Source: Emergomyces orientalis
Taxonomy: Eukaryota > Ascomycota > Eurotiomycetes > Onygenales > Ajellomycetaceae
Length of the DNA stretch: 64,000 nt
NCBI GenBank assembly: GCA_002110485.1
Contig: MOWL01000067.1
Location: 4,154,001-4,218,000, forward strand
Direction of reading: 5' to 3'
Position 1 is the first letter of the stretch. Each line of letters begins with the position of its first letter. Both the position numbers and the translations under genes were made by a program. Below the pieces are notes generated by a model. It worked only from the letters and a program-made list of their open reading frames with translations, did not search any database and was not told the DNA's origin. Of the stretch, positions 1 to 11,114 are shown one piece after another.

Positions 1-1495
1 GAGTTCATGGAGCAGGGAGTACCAAATCCATGGGAAGTCAGGCTGGAGCTGGTCAAGATGTGGAGTTGGGGGACTTGCATCGCTATCTAGCGGATGATTG
101 ATACATCGCAGAAGTTTTGCGAGAGCCCATGTATTCCGCTTGCGGATCGGGTGCAGGCGGCTGGGATATAAGACGGGGTCGACAAGGAGATATCGGATGG
201 CGGCGGGGAGAAAGGCGGATTTGTACCGTTTAACTTCCAGTAGATCCACGAGAAGTTCATCGAGAAGTTGTGGGAAGGGCTGACGGGTTATAGGCCAGCA
301 CCTAGTAACGTCAAGCAGCGTCAATGCTAATTCAATCCTTTTAACCGAGGCTCTCGGTGTTTCGTCCGGCATTTTACTCGTTGCGAGAAGTTCGCGTGCT
401 TTCCTCTCTGGGAAGGGACGAGAAGGCCCCTCTGGAGTGAGATACTGGTCTTCGCGAGCGGCAGTTCCTTTTAGACATTTGGGGCATTTGCATTCAAAGA
501 AATACCGTAGTTGGAGTTCAGTTTGGCGTATTTGAAACGGCTCGGTGTTATCAATGTAGGATATGAATATTTCCTCGTCGGGAGCAATATCCTGCAATGC
601 CTTCAAATACATCACCTGTCCGTCAAATCCGATGTAGGCATTTGGCTCACAGCTGTGATTGATGTATGACGCAAAGGGAAGTAAGCACAATCCGATTCGA
701 TCGAAATATTGGTTCGTTAGTGTAAAAGCATTTGTTTCCAGCTATATGCTCCTCGTCAGCGCTTCCAACATATTGCACGAAAGGAAGCAGGAAGGCAATA
801 TCAGCCTACCTTTGCAAAATAGGCCACAAGCGTGGGCAATTCAACATCTGTGTTCGAAATTGCCTTCAATCCTTCAGCGCTAACAGCGACCCTTTCAACC
901 TGCTCGCCACCCCTTTCGTCCATCTTGGAAAAATGATGTCCTAGCGTACGAAACGCTGCATAATTGGTACTGTGCATTTCTTTCATGCTCATAGTATCCG
1001 GCTGGGAAATTATCCTGAGAACAGCCCTCGCGTGCATAGGCAAAATGTTCGGGTGACACTTGTTGTATATCTTGCATTCTTTCTTGTGTGATGCTGTCCA
1101 ACTTTCGGTTTGGCATCTCTGAAAAGAAAAAAAGGGGGGGGAGGCGGTATTAACACGCGAGCAGAACAAACAGGTGCAAGAATGTCATTTGACAAAAGAA
1201 AAACAAAATGGGGCTCACTGCAACCTACCCTATCACAGTACTTAACAACATGACAGCCAGTACACGCTTTCAACATTAATTCAGGCTTCACCTCGTCACC
1301 TGTCGTCGCGAAACAATTCGAGCACGTATCATTCAGCCGCGAGGTATCCAAGACTGTAGCGAAGTTGGCGGTGACTGCGAAAATGTTGTCGCCAGGTCGT
1401 ATCTGGGACGTTGCGAATAACCCGAGTCCCTTGTCGGGGGTTTGCTTGGCCTCTGCTTGTGGGTCTGTGCAAACGATTCTGCTGGTGCTGGTCAT
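1..1495 (-). CDS. SET and MYND domain protein (SMYD-like lysine methyltransferase), 3' end outside window
   Basis: Three exons on the minus strand: 1495-1229, 1118-810 and 741-1, joined in phase 0, with the frame still open at the window edge. The start is the first ATG after an in-frame TAG. A MYND zinc finger is split by intron 1 (CSNC, CTGC, YCDR, then RCQ and HKKEC). The SET core lies in exon 3 with NHSCEPNA and EIFISYID, followed by a post-SET-like CKCPKC. Family knowledge: SMYD proteins transfer methyl groups from S-adenosylmethionine to lysines of histones or other proteins, and the MYND finger mediates protein contacts. All key SET motifs are present, so it is probably active. The substrate cannot be read from the sequence, and the missing C-terminus prevents assignment to a SMYD subgroup. 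Confidence 0.85.
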
Positions 1496-1907
1496 GCTGG
1501 GCTTTTTCTATCAATGGAAACAACCTATCCGATTACCCTATTTTTTCATTTTCTTTCTCCCTCTCTTCTCTCTCTCGTTCACTTAGTAGATTTTCCCCTA
1601 TTTCGACGAAAAGGGCAGAACTATCTAGGTAGATATCTCACTATAATTTTGATAACCATGTTAGATCATCCTAGTTGGTACGTGTTCCGTTTGTCGTTTA
1701 GAGCCGCGATTCGCGATTAGCGCTTCGAGAACCGGCGCTAATGGCGTCCACGGTTGCTAGTGAAAATCTTATTTTGACGCCTGCCCGCAACAAGTCGAAC
1801 CCTAATTTAGATGGTGAACAAAATCATGGGCCCTGCTCACAAACGCATTCACAAGAACATCATTCGGACTTGACCTCGCGTTAAACCTCTGCAGCTTTCA
1901 TACCATT
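1496..1907. other. intergenic: SMYD-like promoter and PAQR 3' side
   Basis: About 410 bp between two minus-strand genes. It should hold the promoter of the SET/MYND gene and the terminator of the PAQR gene. It includes a CT-rich stretch near 1550-1580 and a TCTAGGTAGATA-type element near 1624 that recurs in other spacers of this window. I see no RNA gene. Confidence 0.5.
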
Positions 1908-2669
1908 CTATACTTTCATTTCCTTTCTCATCGTTCTCTTCGTAGTATTTAGAACCCCTGTGAAACTTGTTAATTGAGGTGAGCCTATCATCCTCCATTG
2001 ATTGCTCTGAAACGAGGGGCTCATCACAACGATGCCCGTGAGGAGCCCCAGTACGCCCATCTATGATGGGACCATCATCAATTACAGAACCAATATGTCA
2101 TAAGAGCGCAGAAGGGAGCCTACCATGGCCCAATAGAGCTTCTGTAGGCCCGGCTCGCAGTAAAAGGGAACATATATTCCCGAAACAAATGACCCGAGGG
2201 TCTGAAAAACGATGGCCACATAATCCAAGCGGCCCCACAGATCCACATAAGACTCCGAATGGCAGAGGAGGGTGTGATATATGGATGAGGTTCCGAAGCA
2301 AAGAACCGAGGAGGACAAGTATATGTGGAATGCTAGCTGGTCCATCTGGGACGCACTTGGGTAGCGGGCGCGGAAGTACAAGTGAAGAAGGCTGTTGCAG
2401 ATGACGGCAATTCCGGCTGGCACCAGGTGAGAGTAGATGTTGACGGTCTCATTATGAATATATCGCAAGCTCTCAACACACAGCCTGATCGACCCAGTGA
2501 TAAGACGGTAGCCAGTGCGGAGGAAAGTGGTGTGGGCATACCATGACGGCATTTCACTCACCACCCGTAATTGATGCTTGGTCTTACGTTGCTTGACGGC
2601 TGTTCGCTTATGGGTATCGTCCCGCTCGCCGTCGCCACGCGCAAGTGACAGGCGTCGGTACATAGCCAT
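1908..2669 (-). CDS. PAQR / hemolysin-III family membrane protein, C-terminally shortened
   Basis: Exon 1 is 2669-2124 and exon 2 is 2060-1908, with a 63-bp intron (GTAGGC...ATAG) in phase 0, giving about 232 residues. The start is ATG GCT ATG. Family signatures are clear: FLRTGYR, HNETVNIYSH and SIYHTLLCHSE, then hydrophobic segments, and in exon 2 a fifth membrane helix ending in SNQWR. PAQR proteins (Izh-type in fungi) are seven-helix receptors or ceramidase-like enzymes of about 300 residues. Here the similarity stops after NQWR, and the last helices, with their usual second His motif (H-x3-H), cannot be found downstream in any frame. Either the gene is decayed or there is an unusual 3' structure I could not find. 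Zinc/ceramidase activity would be lost if the truncation is real. Confidence 0.6.
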
Positions 2670-4134
2670 TGGCTAGAGAGTTGAACCTGGAAGTTGATCT
2701 TGTTGGGAAGTTGGCTCTTCAAAAAGGCTGGAATGCTGGTTTCTTGCAGGAGGGGGATGATATCTGTTTGAAGGAGAGGAAAGTAAAACGGGAAGAGCTG
2801 AGAAAATGTAACCTGAGAAAAGGTAGCCCCCTAAACGCTAAGTTGAATCAACAGCTGTGGCTTTTATCCGCTCCATGGAAAGCAGATTGAGCAAATGATT
2901 ACCAACAAGTATCCGCTCCCAACCCTCCTCGCTTTGACATGCATCTTCCAACGCCACGTTCTCGTAAAAAAACCAACTGTAAACGCAATATGGTTGGCTA
3001 GCGGTGTATACCGCACAAAATGCATTATTCACTCTTGAAAGGAAGCAATGGTTGAAACCTGTCAGGGATTTCACGGGGAATGTAAACGCCCAACTATTGA
3101 ACCTTGTGTGGGTCGTCCAATCTGGAGACTGAAGGGGGGCTTAAAGGCGTGGGCACATCCATAGATGCTATGGTGTTCCCAGAAGTATAATCCGTACCCA
3201 ATAGGATTAGACCCTTGGGGCGTGGTTGGATAGGAAATACTGGCTTTTTCTGGGATAAACATGCTGATGGCGGGAGCGCCAGCGGCTGAGTGGTAAGTTA
3301 GCGGTAAGTCAGTCTCGTAGAACAAAGCCAGGCTTGGAGCCCTGGTACAGTTGGTAATCGCTCTCTCAAATTAGGGTTTGATATTCAATTCTCCATTCCA
3401 GCAAATATAATAAGCCCGAATTCCGATTAGGTATAAAGCTTATTAGGAACTGACAAGCGCCCCCAGTTTGGACTAATCGCTGTTCTGAATTTGGCTTCTC
3501 TTTTTGCCCCCTTTTACTTTCTATACATCAGCAATTATTAAATTGAATGCCTTTTCAATGATATATATTGGTTGCAAATCTATCACATATCCGGACAAAA
3601 TGGGTACTCAGACAATCAACCCTTTTCAACTGAAATAGAACTGAGAAACTCAATTCAAATGTACATGCAATTCATGGTATCCGCAATGGAACTTTTGTCT
3701 ATGCGAACCGAAAAAAATAATAATCCATTTAGAATAGGAAACAATAAGTCAAAAATAGAAATACACAAAGTTGGTTGGCTTATGGTTGGTTTGTGGGCAT
3801 GGATAGTTAGTCTCGGGTAGTTGGGAGATTGGAAAACGAGGAGAATAGTATAACAAAAAATAAATCGAACGAAGAACACAAAAACTCAAGCTGTGTAAAT
3901 AGAAGGCAAACAAGCAGTGCGACACTCCGGCCAAAACTAGATATCAGAGAGAAAGCAGAAACGAAAAAGAAATATCTGTCTCCGCAGGTTGGTCTATGTC
4001 ATATGAAAGAAGATGGGGAGGAGAGGTTTTAAAGAGGAAACAGGCCAGAAGACAGAATAATTAGTTTTGATTCCCGAAAATAACGGAATTTTAAAGAACA
4101 AAACGAGGATGAGAAAATGTCCAAAGTATTGGAT
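2670..4134. other. intergenic, AT-richer spacer
   Basis: About 1.46 kb between the 3' end of CPA2 and the start of the PAQR gene, both on the minus strand. Open frames here are short and match no family I recognise. The 3550-4130 part is AT-rich and probably includes the CPA2 3' UTR. No convincing tRNA or repeat was found. Confidence 0.5.
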
Positions 4135-7100
4135 TTACATGAGTTTGCCGCCAACGAAGTTAGACCAGCTCCGGACTTCGGAGGGGATTCCTTCCTTTCG
4201 TGGAAGCTTCTCACTCATACATTGTGCGAAAAGGAGAGCAGTCTATACGGTAGTTTGCGTTAGTGAAACTGTTTCAAATAGAACTCTAAATAAGGAGAAG
4301 AATGATACAGAACAACTCTTCTTAACATACCTTTGGTTCCATGAAGAGCGGCACGCCGAAATCGACAGCATTTCGTCGCATGACATAGTCCTCATCAAGT
4401 AGTGTCGTTCCACGGCTCTTGGCAATGTTGAAAACGCCCCTGATATCGTACTTCTCAAACACTTCCCGCAGGGCCCGCTTGTCTTCCTTGGGGAACTCGA
4501 TGACTTGGATTTTAACGTCACCTTTGGCAGTGGTTTCCAGGTGGGCCTTGATGTCCGGGCTGGCTGCGAAGAGCTTATATCCGAGAGGGCTCAGATAATC
4601 GACGATCTTAGGTAGTTCGGTCATTTCTGTGTTACCACCAAACAGCAGACCCTCACCTGGTTCTGGCATGCGGAAGTTCATTGTCGATTGTAACGAGGCC
4701 CAGTAGGCCTCGACCAGATTTTTGCCGAAACAGGCGATTTCACCAGTACTGGACATTTCTACTCCAAGGAATGGATCGGCGCCGGCTAGGCGGGTCCAGC
4801 TGAATTGGGGGACTTTGGTAGCAAGATAGTCACGCTTGACAGCCATGAGATCTGTGGCCTCGGGAACGTCTCTGCCGACGAGCGCTTTCGTGGCAACATC
4901 AATGAAGTTGGTGCCGAGAACCTTGCTGACGAAAGGGAAGGATCGTGAAGCACGGAGGTTGCACTCGATAACCTTGAGGTGTGGCTCGCCGCCCTCGGGG
5001 TCCTCAGCCTTGATAATTTGCATGTTAAAGGGGCCGGTAATGCTCCAGGCTTTCGCGACTTTCTCTGCGATTTCTTTTACACGGGCCATGATTGGTGCTT
5101 CGAGATTTACGGGAGGGAGGACCAAGGTGGCATCGCCAGAGTGGACACCTGCAGCTTCCACGTGCTCACTGACAGCGTGGATAATAAGCTGACCAGCAGA
5201 GGCGACTGCGTCAACGTCGATTTCTTGCGCGCCCTCAATGAACTTGGTGATGACGACAGGGTGGTCGGGAGAAACGGCACTGGCAGAAATGAGCTTGTCT
5301 TTCAACTCGTCATGGCTGCGGATGACGCTCATAGCGGCTCCGGAGAGGACATAACTGGGACGAACGAGGACAGGGTAGCCAACGGAGTCCGCAAAGGCCT
5401 CTGCTTCGGCCACGGAACTCAGCTCTTTCCATGCTGGCTGGTCAACGCCAATGCTATCGAGGATCTGGGAGAACTTGTGACGGTCTTCTGCCTTGTCGAT
5501 GTCCTTGGGGTCGGTGCCAAGGACCTTAGCACCGCCGGTTTCCTGGAGTCGTAGAGCAATATTCTGAGGCAATTGACCGCCGACCGAAACGACGACTCCA
5601 CTGGCGTTCTCAAGCTCATATATGTCCATTACACGCTCGTAGCTGAGTTCCTCGAAGTAGAGCTTATCAGCAGTGTCGAAATCGGTGGAATAGGTTTCGG
5701 GGTTGTACTGGGAGAGATTTGTTAGCATTCTTCTTGAGTTGAGTGATTGCGTGATTTGTTAGGATTCCTCTTGGGATTGATCTGATGGAGATCTGTTCTT
5801 TCGTGACGGGTGAAATTGCTCTTGTTGTGAAAGCCAAGATTACAGGAGGAGGAAGGGGGAAAAGGGTCGATCTTGTACATACATTGATCATGACTGTCTT
5901 CTTCCCCATACCTCTCAAGGAGAGGGTTGCGTTAACTGCGCACCAATCAAACTCCACGGAGCTTCCAATACGGTAAACGCCACTTCCCAAGATCAGGGTT
6001 CCATGGTCATCGAAAGTAACATCATGCGATGTAGCATTGTAGGTGGTGTAAAGATAGTTTGTATCGGCCGGGAACTCAGCAGCGAGGGTATCAATTTTCT
6101 TAACCCAGGGCCTGATACCGAAACTCTTTCTCCTTGCGCGAACATCATCTTCAGTTGAACCAACACACAGGGCGATTTGCTTATCAGAGAAACCCATCTT
6201 CTTCGCCTTGAGCATCATTTCTTTCTGGATCCCAAACAGGCTGCCAATCTCCTTAAGGGTGTTCTGTAGATCGACAATATTCTGTAGCTTGTACAAGAAC
6301 CACTTGTCAATCTTGGTCAGTTCGTGCACCTTGTCGACAGAATAATTCTCGTGAAGCATGGCCTGTCCGACAGCAAGCCATCGACGATCAGTAGGGTTCT
6401 TTAGGACATCATCAAGATTCTCAAATTTGTCGCCCTGGAAGCCGATGTACTTGGGGTCGACCTGGCGAATTGCCTTCTGGAAGGATTCCTCGAAGGTACG
6501 ACCAATTGCCATGACTTCTCCGACAGATTTCATGGAACTACCAATGTCGCGTTTCACATGCTGGAATTTACTCAGATCCCATCGTGGAATTTTAGTTACG
6601 ATGTAGTCCAGACTTGGTTCGAAGTTGGCAGTCGTAGTCTTTGTCACAGCATTTGGAAGTTCAGGTAGGGTGTGGCCAAGCCCAATTTTGGCAGCCGTAT
6701 AAGCGAGCGGGTATCCAGTAGCCTTGGAAGCCAAAGCTGAGGACCGGGATAGACGGGCATTGACCTCAATGACTCTGTAGTCAAGTCCGTCAGGTTGAAG
6801 GGCATACTGGACATTGCACTCACCAACAACTCCCAGGTGGCGAACAATCTTAATGGCAGCTGTCCGGAGCATGTGGTATTCTTCATCGGAAAGAGTTTGA
6901 CTGGGAGCAACAACAATACTGTCTCCAGTATGGATTCCCAGGGGGTCGAAGTTCTCCATATTACAAACAGTGATACAATTATTGGCAACGTCGCGCACAA
7001 CCTCATACTCGACTTCCTTCCAGCCCTTGAGGGATTTTTCAACCAGAATTTGTGGTGCCAAAGTCAACGAGCGGGATGACAGGTTCTCGAGTTCCTCCGC

Positions 7101-8196
7101 ATTATTTGCAAACCCAGATCCAAGACCACCGAGCGCATACGCAGACCGAACGATGATGGGATAACCGATCTTGTCAGCAGCCACCAACGCCTCGTCAACG
7201 CTGTTAACAGCAACGGATTCTGCAATCGGGATATTAATCTCGTTCAAAGCCTTAGCGAAAAGATCACGGTCTTCACTAACTTCCAAGGTCCGGATGCTAG
7301 TTCCAAGCACTTTGACTCCGTATCGATCAAAGATTCCCATACGGTTCATCTGGACGCCCAAATTAAGACCCGTTTGACCTCCGAAAGTCAAGAATATTCC
7401 ATCTGGCTGCTCCCTCTCAATCACATGGGTAACGTATTCCGGTGTAACAGGGAGGTAGTAAACCTCATCTGCGAGTTTGTGGTCCGTTTGAATGGTGGCA
7501 ATATTAGGGTTAATCAGCACGGATTTAACACCAGCCTCTTTAAGGGCTTTGAGTGCTTGAGAACCTATTTCAAGACAAAAAAAAAATAGATTGTTAGCCA
7601 TTTGAGTCAATTGTAACCTCATATATTTCTCCAAAAGCTTATAGGGCTATCGTCTTTCCATCAAGTCACGCAATCGAGCCACCAAAACTCCTTATCTCAA
7701 CAGCTCCAAAAAATTGACTGGCGCACACAGTATGCAAATTCACCCAATCGTTCCTCCATAGGCACCATGGCTCATCCGCTTCACATCGCATAACAAACAA
7801 AAAAAAGTACATACCAGAGTAGTCAAATTCACCCGCTTGCCCAATACTCAATCCACCACTCCCAATCACCAGTACCTTTTTCACATCAACTAACTGGCCC
7901 GCGCCCTGAATAGCCCCACTAGCCAAATAAGCCTTTGCGCTCGGTGCTTCCTGGCCGGTGACCGCCACCAGCTTTTTCAGCGAGCTCGAAAACGACCGCT
8001 TGGAACCTCGCCATGAGGGCAGCTGTTGTGTCTTTTGCAGAGGCGACGGTTGGCAATATAGCATGGTATTTGAAGAGGGGAGCGTCTGGGCGGTGGAAAA
8101 TGCGCGGAGGGATGGCGGACAGATTTCAGAGGCAAAGCATCGTTGTCTGAGCAAGGAGGAAACCATCCTCTGCCCGCATCGGGCTGGGAGAGCCAT
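4135..8196 (-). CDS. CPA2: carbamoyl-phosphate synthase, arginine-specific large chain, mitochondrial
   Basis: Four exons (8196-7815, 7564-5883, 5707-4331, 4242-4135) sum to 1183 codons, an exact frame for 1182 residues, close to fungal Cpa2/arg-3 proteins. The N-terminus is Arg/Ser-rich and suits mitochondrial import; ATG 8166 is an alternative start 10 codons later. The two ATP-grasp halves are recognisable: IGSGGLSIGQAGEFDYSG at the first, MINYNPETYSTDFD at the second (formed across intron 2), with ECNVQY and ECNLRASRSFPF as the metal/ATP-site blocks, and an allosteric C-terminal domain. It makes carbamoyl phosphate from bicarbonate, two ATP and ammonia supplied by the small glutaminase subunit, for ornithine transcarbamylase in arginine synthesis. 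The small-subunit gene is not in the window. A perfect Gcn4/CpcA site lies upstream. No damage is seen. Confidence 0.95.
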
Positions 8197-8819
8197 TGGG
8201 GGCGCTGCGCCTGGCGCAGGGGCCAAAGGAGAGTGTGGAGGGTTTGTTAGAAAGGGAGGGAGAGTAAAGGAGGGAACTCGGAATTGAGTGGGCTTCAAGG
8301 TAGTTTGGGAGAGGAGGAATTGAGGATAGGAAAGCAATTAATGGAGAGGATTCGTTTTAGTTTTGAGTTTTTTAAACTTTTTTTTTTCCCGGCCGGCAGT
8401 ATTGTGCCTGGGATTTGATCTTTGTTGGGTTTGGGCGGACAATTTTAGCGCCATGACTCATTGCTGGGGAACGCCAATGCTCAATGCTGGGAGAGAGGAG
8501 GGAGCTTGGGCAAAAATAGTTTTATTCTCAGGGTATACAATTGTTATATGTATACACTTGTATAATGATAACAGTCAAATGGAGAGCTAGATTGGATTCG
8601 TGTTATCTCACTTTTTCTAAGCTACGCAGATAATTATTTCCACGGCTGCTTCAAAGTTACCTACGCATTCCCCATTCATTCTGACCCCAAAAAGGCTGTG
8701 GAGAAACGCCTCAGATTCCGTAAATCCCTCTGCCATACGGCTTTCCATTGCTATCAATAATTTTCGCAACTCATAAATTATCATCTCTCTGCATCCATCA
8801 CGTTGCCGCCGAGAAAATT
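8197..8819. other. intergenic: CPA2 promoter region
   Basis: About 620 bp. It holds the promoter and 5' UTR of CPA2 (minus strand) and the 3' side of the coiled-coil gene. A Gcn4/CpcA-type palindrome is listed separately. An unused upstream in-frame extension of the CPA2 frame reaches about 8337 but has no better start codon. Confidence 0.5.
8453..8461. promoter_or_regulatory. Gcn4/CpcA-type bZIP site (ATGACTCAT)
   Basis: This perfect 9-bp palindromic consensus lies about 257 bp upstream of the CPA2 start codon. Gcn4 (CpcA/cross-pathway control in filamentous fungi) activates amino-acid biosynthetic genes through this element on starvation, which fits an arginine-pathway gene. Binding is inferred from sequence only. 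Confidence 0.6.
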
Positions 8820-10463
8820 TCATCCATCTCCAATAACCCCAACTTTCCCATTCAAACCCGACCATGGGCCCTTTGGTCTTTTCTCCGATCGTCCATGTCG
8901 TCCTCCTCTACCCCTAGCAAATCGGCTTTCTGAAGCCCAGATATCCCCCTCATCCTCCTTTTTTTCCGTTTTACCAGCCGTTGCCTCCTCATAGTCCTGG
9001 TTCATGAGCTCGTACATCTCCTTCAACGTATCTTCTGCCTTCCTCGCCAGTTCTGTCCCCAAATTTGCCCTCTCTTCGATATACCCCTTCGTAGCGTCCT
9101 GTGCCTCCTTAGCAGCGAACCCCCAGGCCTCTGCACGGGTGACAATCTCGGAAGCCTCATTCGGGCCTGTCGGGCTTGCTAGAGGGGATGACCGGCGGTT
9201 AATCGCGACAACGGCATGCTTGAATCGCGGCTGTCTCGCCAGAATGGGATATTCCGGTAGCAGGTGGCTCTCTTCCTGTAAACGATCTAGCATTCGACAT
9301 GTAGTCCACTTCTCCTTAGCAAGAATAGCTGATAAGTAGGACTTTTGCATCGAAGGTGCTTTCTGGGCTTTAGATAAGGGCAGCAAATGCTCCGACACAT
9401 ATGGGAACAATAAGGCAAGGTCCGGTGTAGCTGTATCATGTTGCTTCTCTCGAGGCTCAAGACTGGGTTGCGATGTCTGGAGCTCAGCCGTGAGGGGTTG
9501 AGACGCCGTAGATACAACTGATAGCAAAGCTTTTCGAGTATTAACGTAGGCAATATATTGTTGCTGAATCAAAGATTTGGTCTCTTCCAAGACTTGAATG
9601 TTTTCAACATCAGACGCGTCGATCGCGGCTTGGTCCTCAACAGGGCCCTGCTCATCCATTGATGAAGAGATAACTAGCTTCTCTTCTACCCAACGTACAA
9701 GTTCCGTATGGGTGCGCCTCAACGCTCCTAGCTTCTTGTGTGTCGAAACGGGTATCTCATCTTTAGCCTGGCGTTGGCTTTTTAGCTTCGCGAGGAGTTT
9801 CTTCTCGATATCCGCGTGATTTTTCGCACGGAGTACCGCCCTTTCTAAACTGTGAAAGAGGGCTTCGACATCCGGTCCGTTGCCGCCTGAAGTCCCCGAT
9901 GTTGGATGAGTATGGACCTGTAAGTTTTGAGCAGCCTCGCGAGATGTAGTTTGCTCCCCGGCAAGTCCAAGATAACCAGCTTGTCCAGCCTCCATCCTGT
10001 TTAACTTTTCCAAGTAATGATGGAAAATATGTACTTTCCCATGCTCTCGTCGGCTTCGAAGAAGTGCCAGATACGTTTGCAATTCCGCGCCCTTCTTCTC
10101 CGGACCCCCACTGCCAGCAATTGCTGGAGAGTGCATATCTTTCCTCTGGGACGCTATTTCCCGAAGCACATCGTCATATTCCCTCTTTGCAGCTAAGTTG
10201 GCTTGCAAAACTTTGAGATACTGAGCGCGAAGTCCATTGTTCAATTCCGGTGGGACTCGCTTCACATTTGTAGCATTCTGTGGAGCGCAGAGGCTGATGT
10301 GAGAGCCTGGAGAGTCACCTGCAAACTCGATCTGTGTTTTCAGATAGAGGGTCAAAGCTTGTCGAATACGTAGCGCCTCCTGACGAGTTTTCGTATATTG
10401 GAGGATTGGCTTTGCGAACTGTGGCGGTCCTGTTGTCTCTGCAAGTGGTTGTGTGCGCCCCAT
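8820..10463 (-). CDS. coiled-coil protein of unknown function
   Basis: A single uninterrupted frame of 547 residues starts at ATG GGG CGC and ends in TGA. I do not recognise the family. Much of it (about residues 80-330) is charged and heptad-like, suggesting coiled coils. A helical block near the N-terminus (PILQYTKTRQEALRIRQAL) looks folded, and the C-terminus is basic and Gly/Arg-rich (FARGRGGRHGR). There is no signal peptide, membrane segment or catalytic motif. Structural proteins of the microtubule or kinetochore type (for example augmin subunits) have this look, but I have no motif to support that. The intact frame and normal codon use argue that it is a real gene. It is tandem with CPA2, 620 bp apart. 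Confidence 0.75.
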   Translation of the reverse strand: MGRTQPLAETTGPPQFAKPILQYTKTRQEALRIRQALTLYLKTQIEFAGDSPGSHISLCAPQNATNVKRVPPELNNGLRAQYLKVLQANLAAKREYDDVLREIASQRKDMHSPAIAGSGGPEKKGAELQTYLALLRSRREHGKVHIFHHYLEKLNRMEAGQAGYLGLAGEQTTSREAAQNLQVHTHPTSGTSGGNGPDVEALFHSLERAVLRAKNHADIEKKLLAKLKSQRQAKDEIPVSTHKKLGALRRTHTELVRWVEEKLVISSSMDEQGPVEDQAAIDASDVENIQVLEETKSLIQQQYIAYVNTRKALLSVVSTASQPLTAELQTSQPSLEPREKQHDTATPDLALLFPYVSEHLLPLSKAQKAPSMQKSYLSAILAKEKWTTCRMLDRLQEESHLLPEYPILARQPRFKHAVVAINRRSSPLASPTGPNEASEIVTRAEAWGFAAKEAQDATKGYIEERANLGTELARKAEDTLKEMYELMNQDYEEATAGKTEKKEDEGDIWASESRFARGRGGRHGRSEKRPKGPWSGLNGKVGVIGDG

Positions 10464-11057
10464 ATCAAAAAAGATATATATAAGCTCACAGATGTTTATA
10501 ATTCAAATATGTACTCTACAAACATATCATATGCCGAACCATTCGCTGCAAAACGCTATATCAAATAATATCTTCTGGGATATGTGAGTGAGCAACAGAA
10601 TTTGAGGTTGGTAGTGGTATATCAGGGTTTCAGGTTTGTTGTGCTTTTGCCTTTTCCAGACACAACAACTGCCTTCGCTTTGGCCTTCTTGGCGCCCAGG
10701 ACATTAACACTCCACCACAACAAAACCGTCCAAAATTCCATGCTCTGGAGTCAACTTCTCTCTTGCAAGGGGACATAGTGAAAATCTTGAGCCTTTACTT
10801 CTATTTGAGGAATTGCGCGAGGTGGGCACTGTGTCAGGTTATTTTCCTTGTCCCTCAAATCTACTTGACTTAGACTGGCAATGCGATTTTTATTCAGCCA
10901 ACGACACTATCGCTTCTGGTCCCTAACAGCTGGTTCTCAAATACGATATGTGCAAGGGCACCACTGCCAATTAGTTTCAATAATGTCCATCGGCTATTTG
11001 AAAGAACAAATATTGTCCAGATATGTTCAGCCTTGCCTGAAATATTTGTGGTTCTAT

Positions 11058-11095
11058 GCAGTCAAGAACGTGTTGAACCTGTCAGTCTTGACTGC
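11058..11095. repeat. inverted repeat, 10-bp perfect arms
   Basis: The arms GCAGTCAAGA (11058-11067) and TCTTGACTGC (11086-11095) are exact reverse complements separated by 18 nt. A second hairpin follows with no gap. Confidence 0.7.
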
Positions 11096-11114
11096 GATTT
11101 TAGCTCCTAAAATC
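11096..11114. repeat. short hairpin, 8-bp perfect stem, 3-nt loop
   Basis: GATTTTAG, loop CTC, CTAAAATC. It abuts the preceding inverted repeat exactly, so the two form one 57-nt structured block. Confidence 0.7.

Noticed and set aside
3275..3355. tRNA-like stretch (GGCTGAGTGGTAAG... near 3290)
   Set aside because: An A-box-like string is present, but no B-box, anticodon stem or acceptor pairing could be built.
5785..7589. Several plus-strand frames opposite CPA2
   Set aside because: They are antisense to conserved CPA2 exons or lie in its intron and have no independent support.
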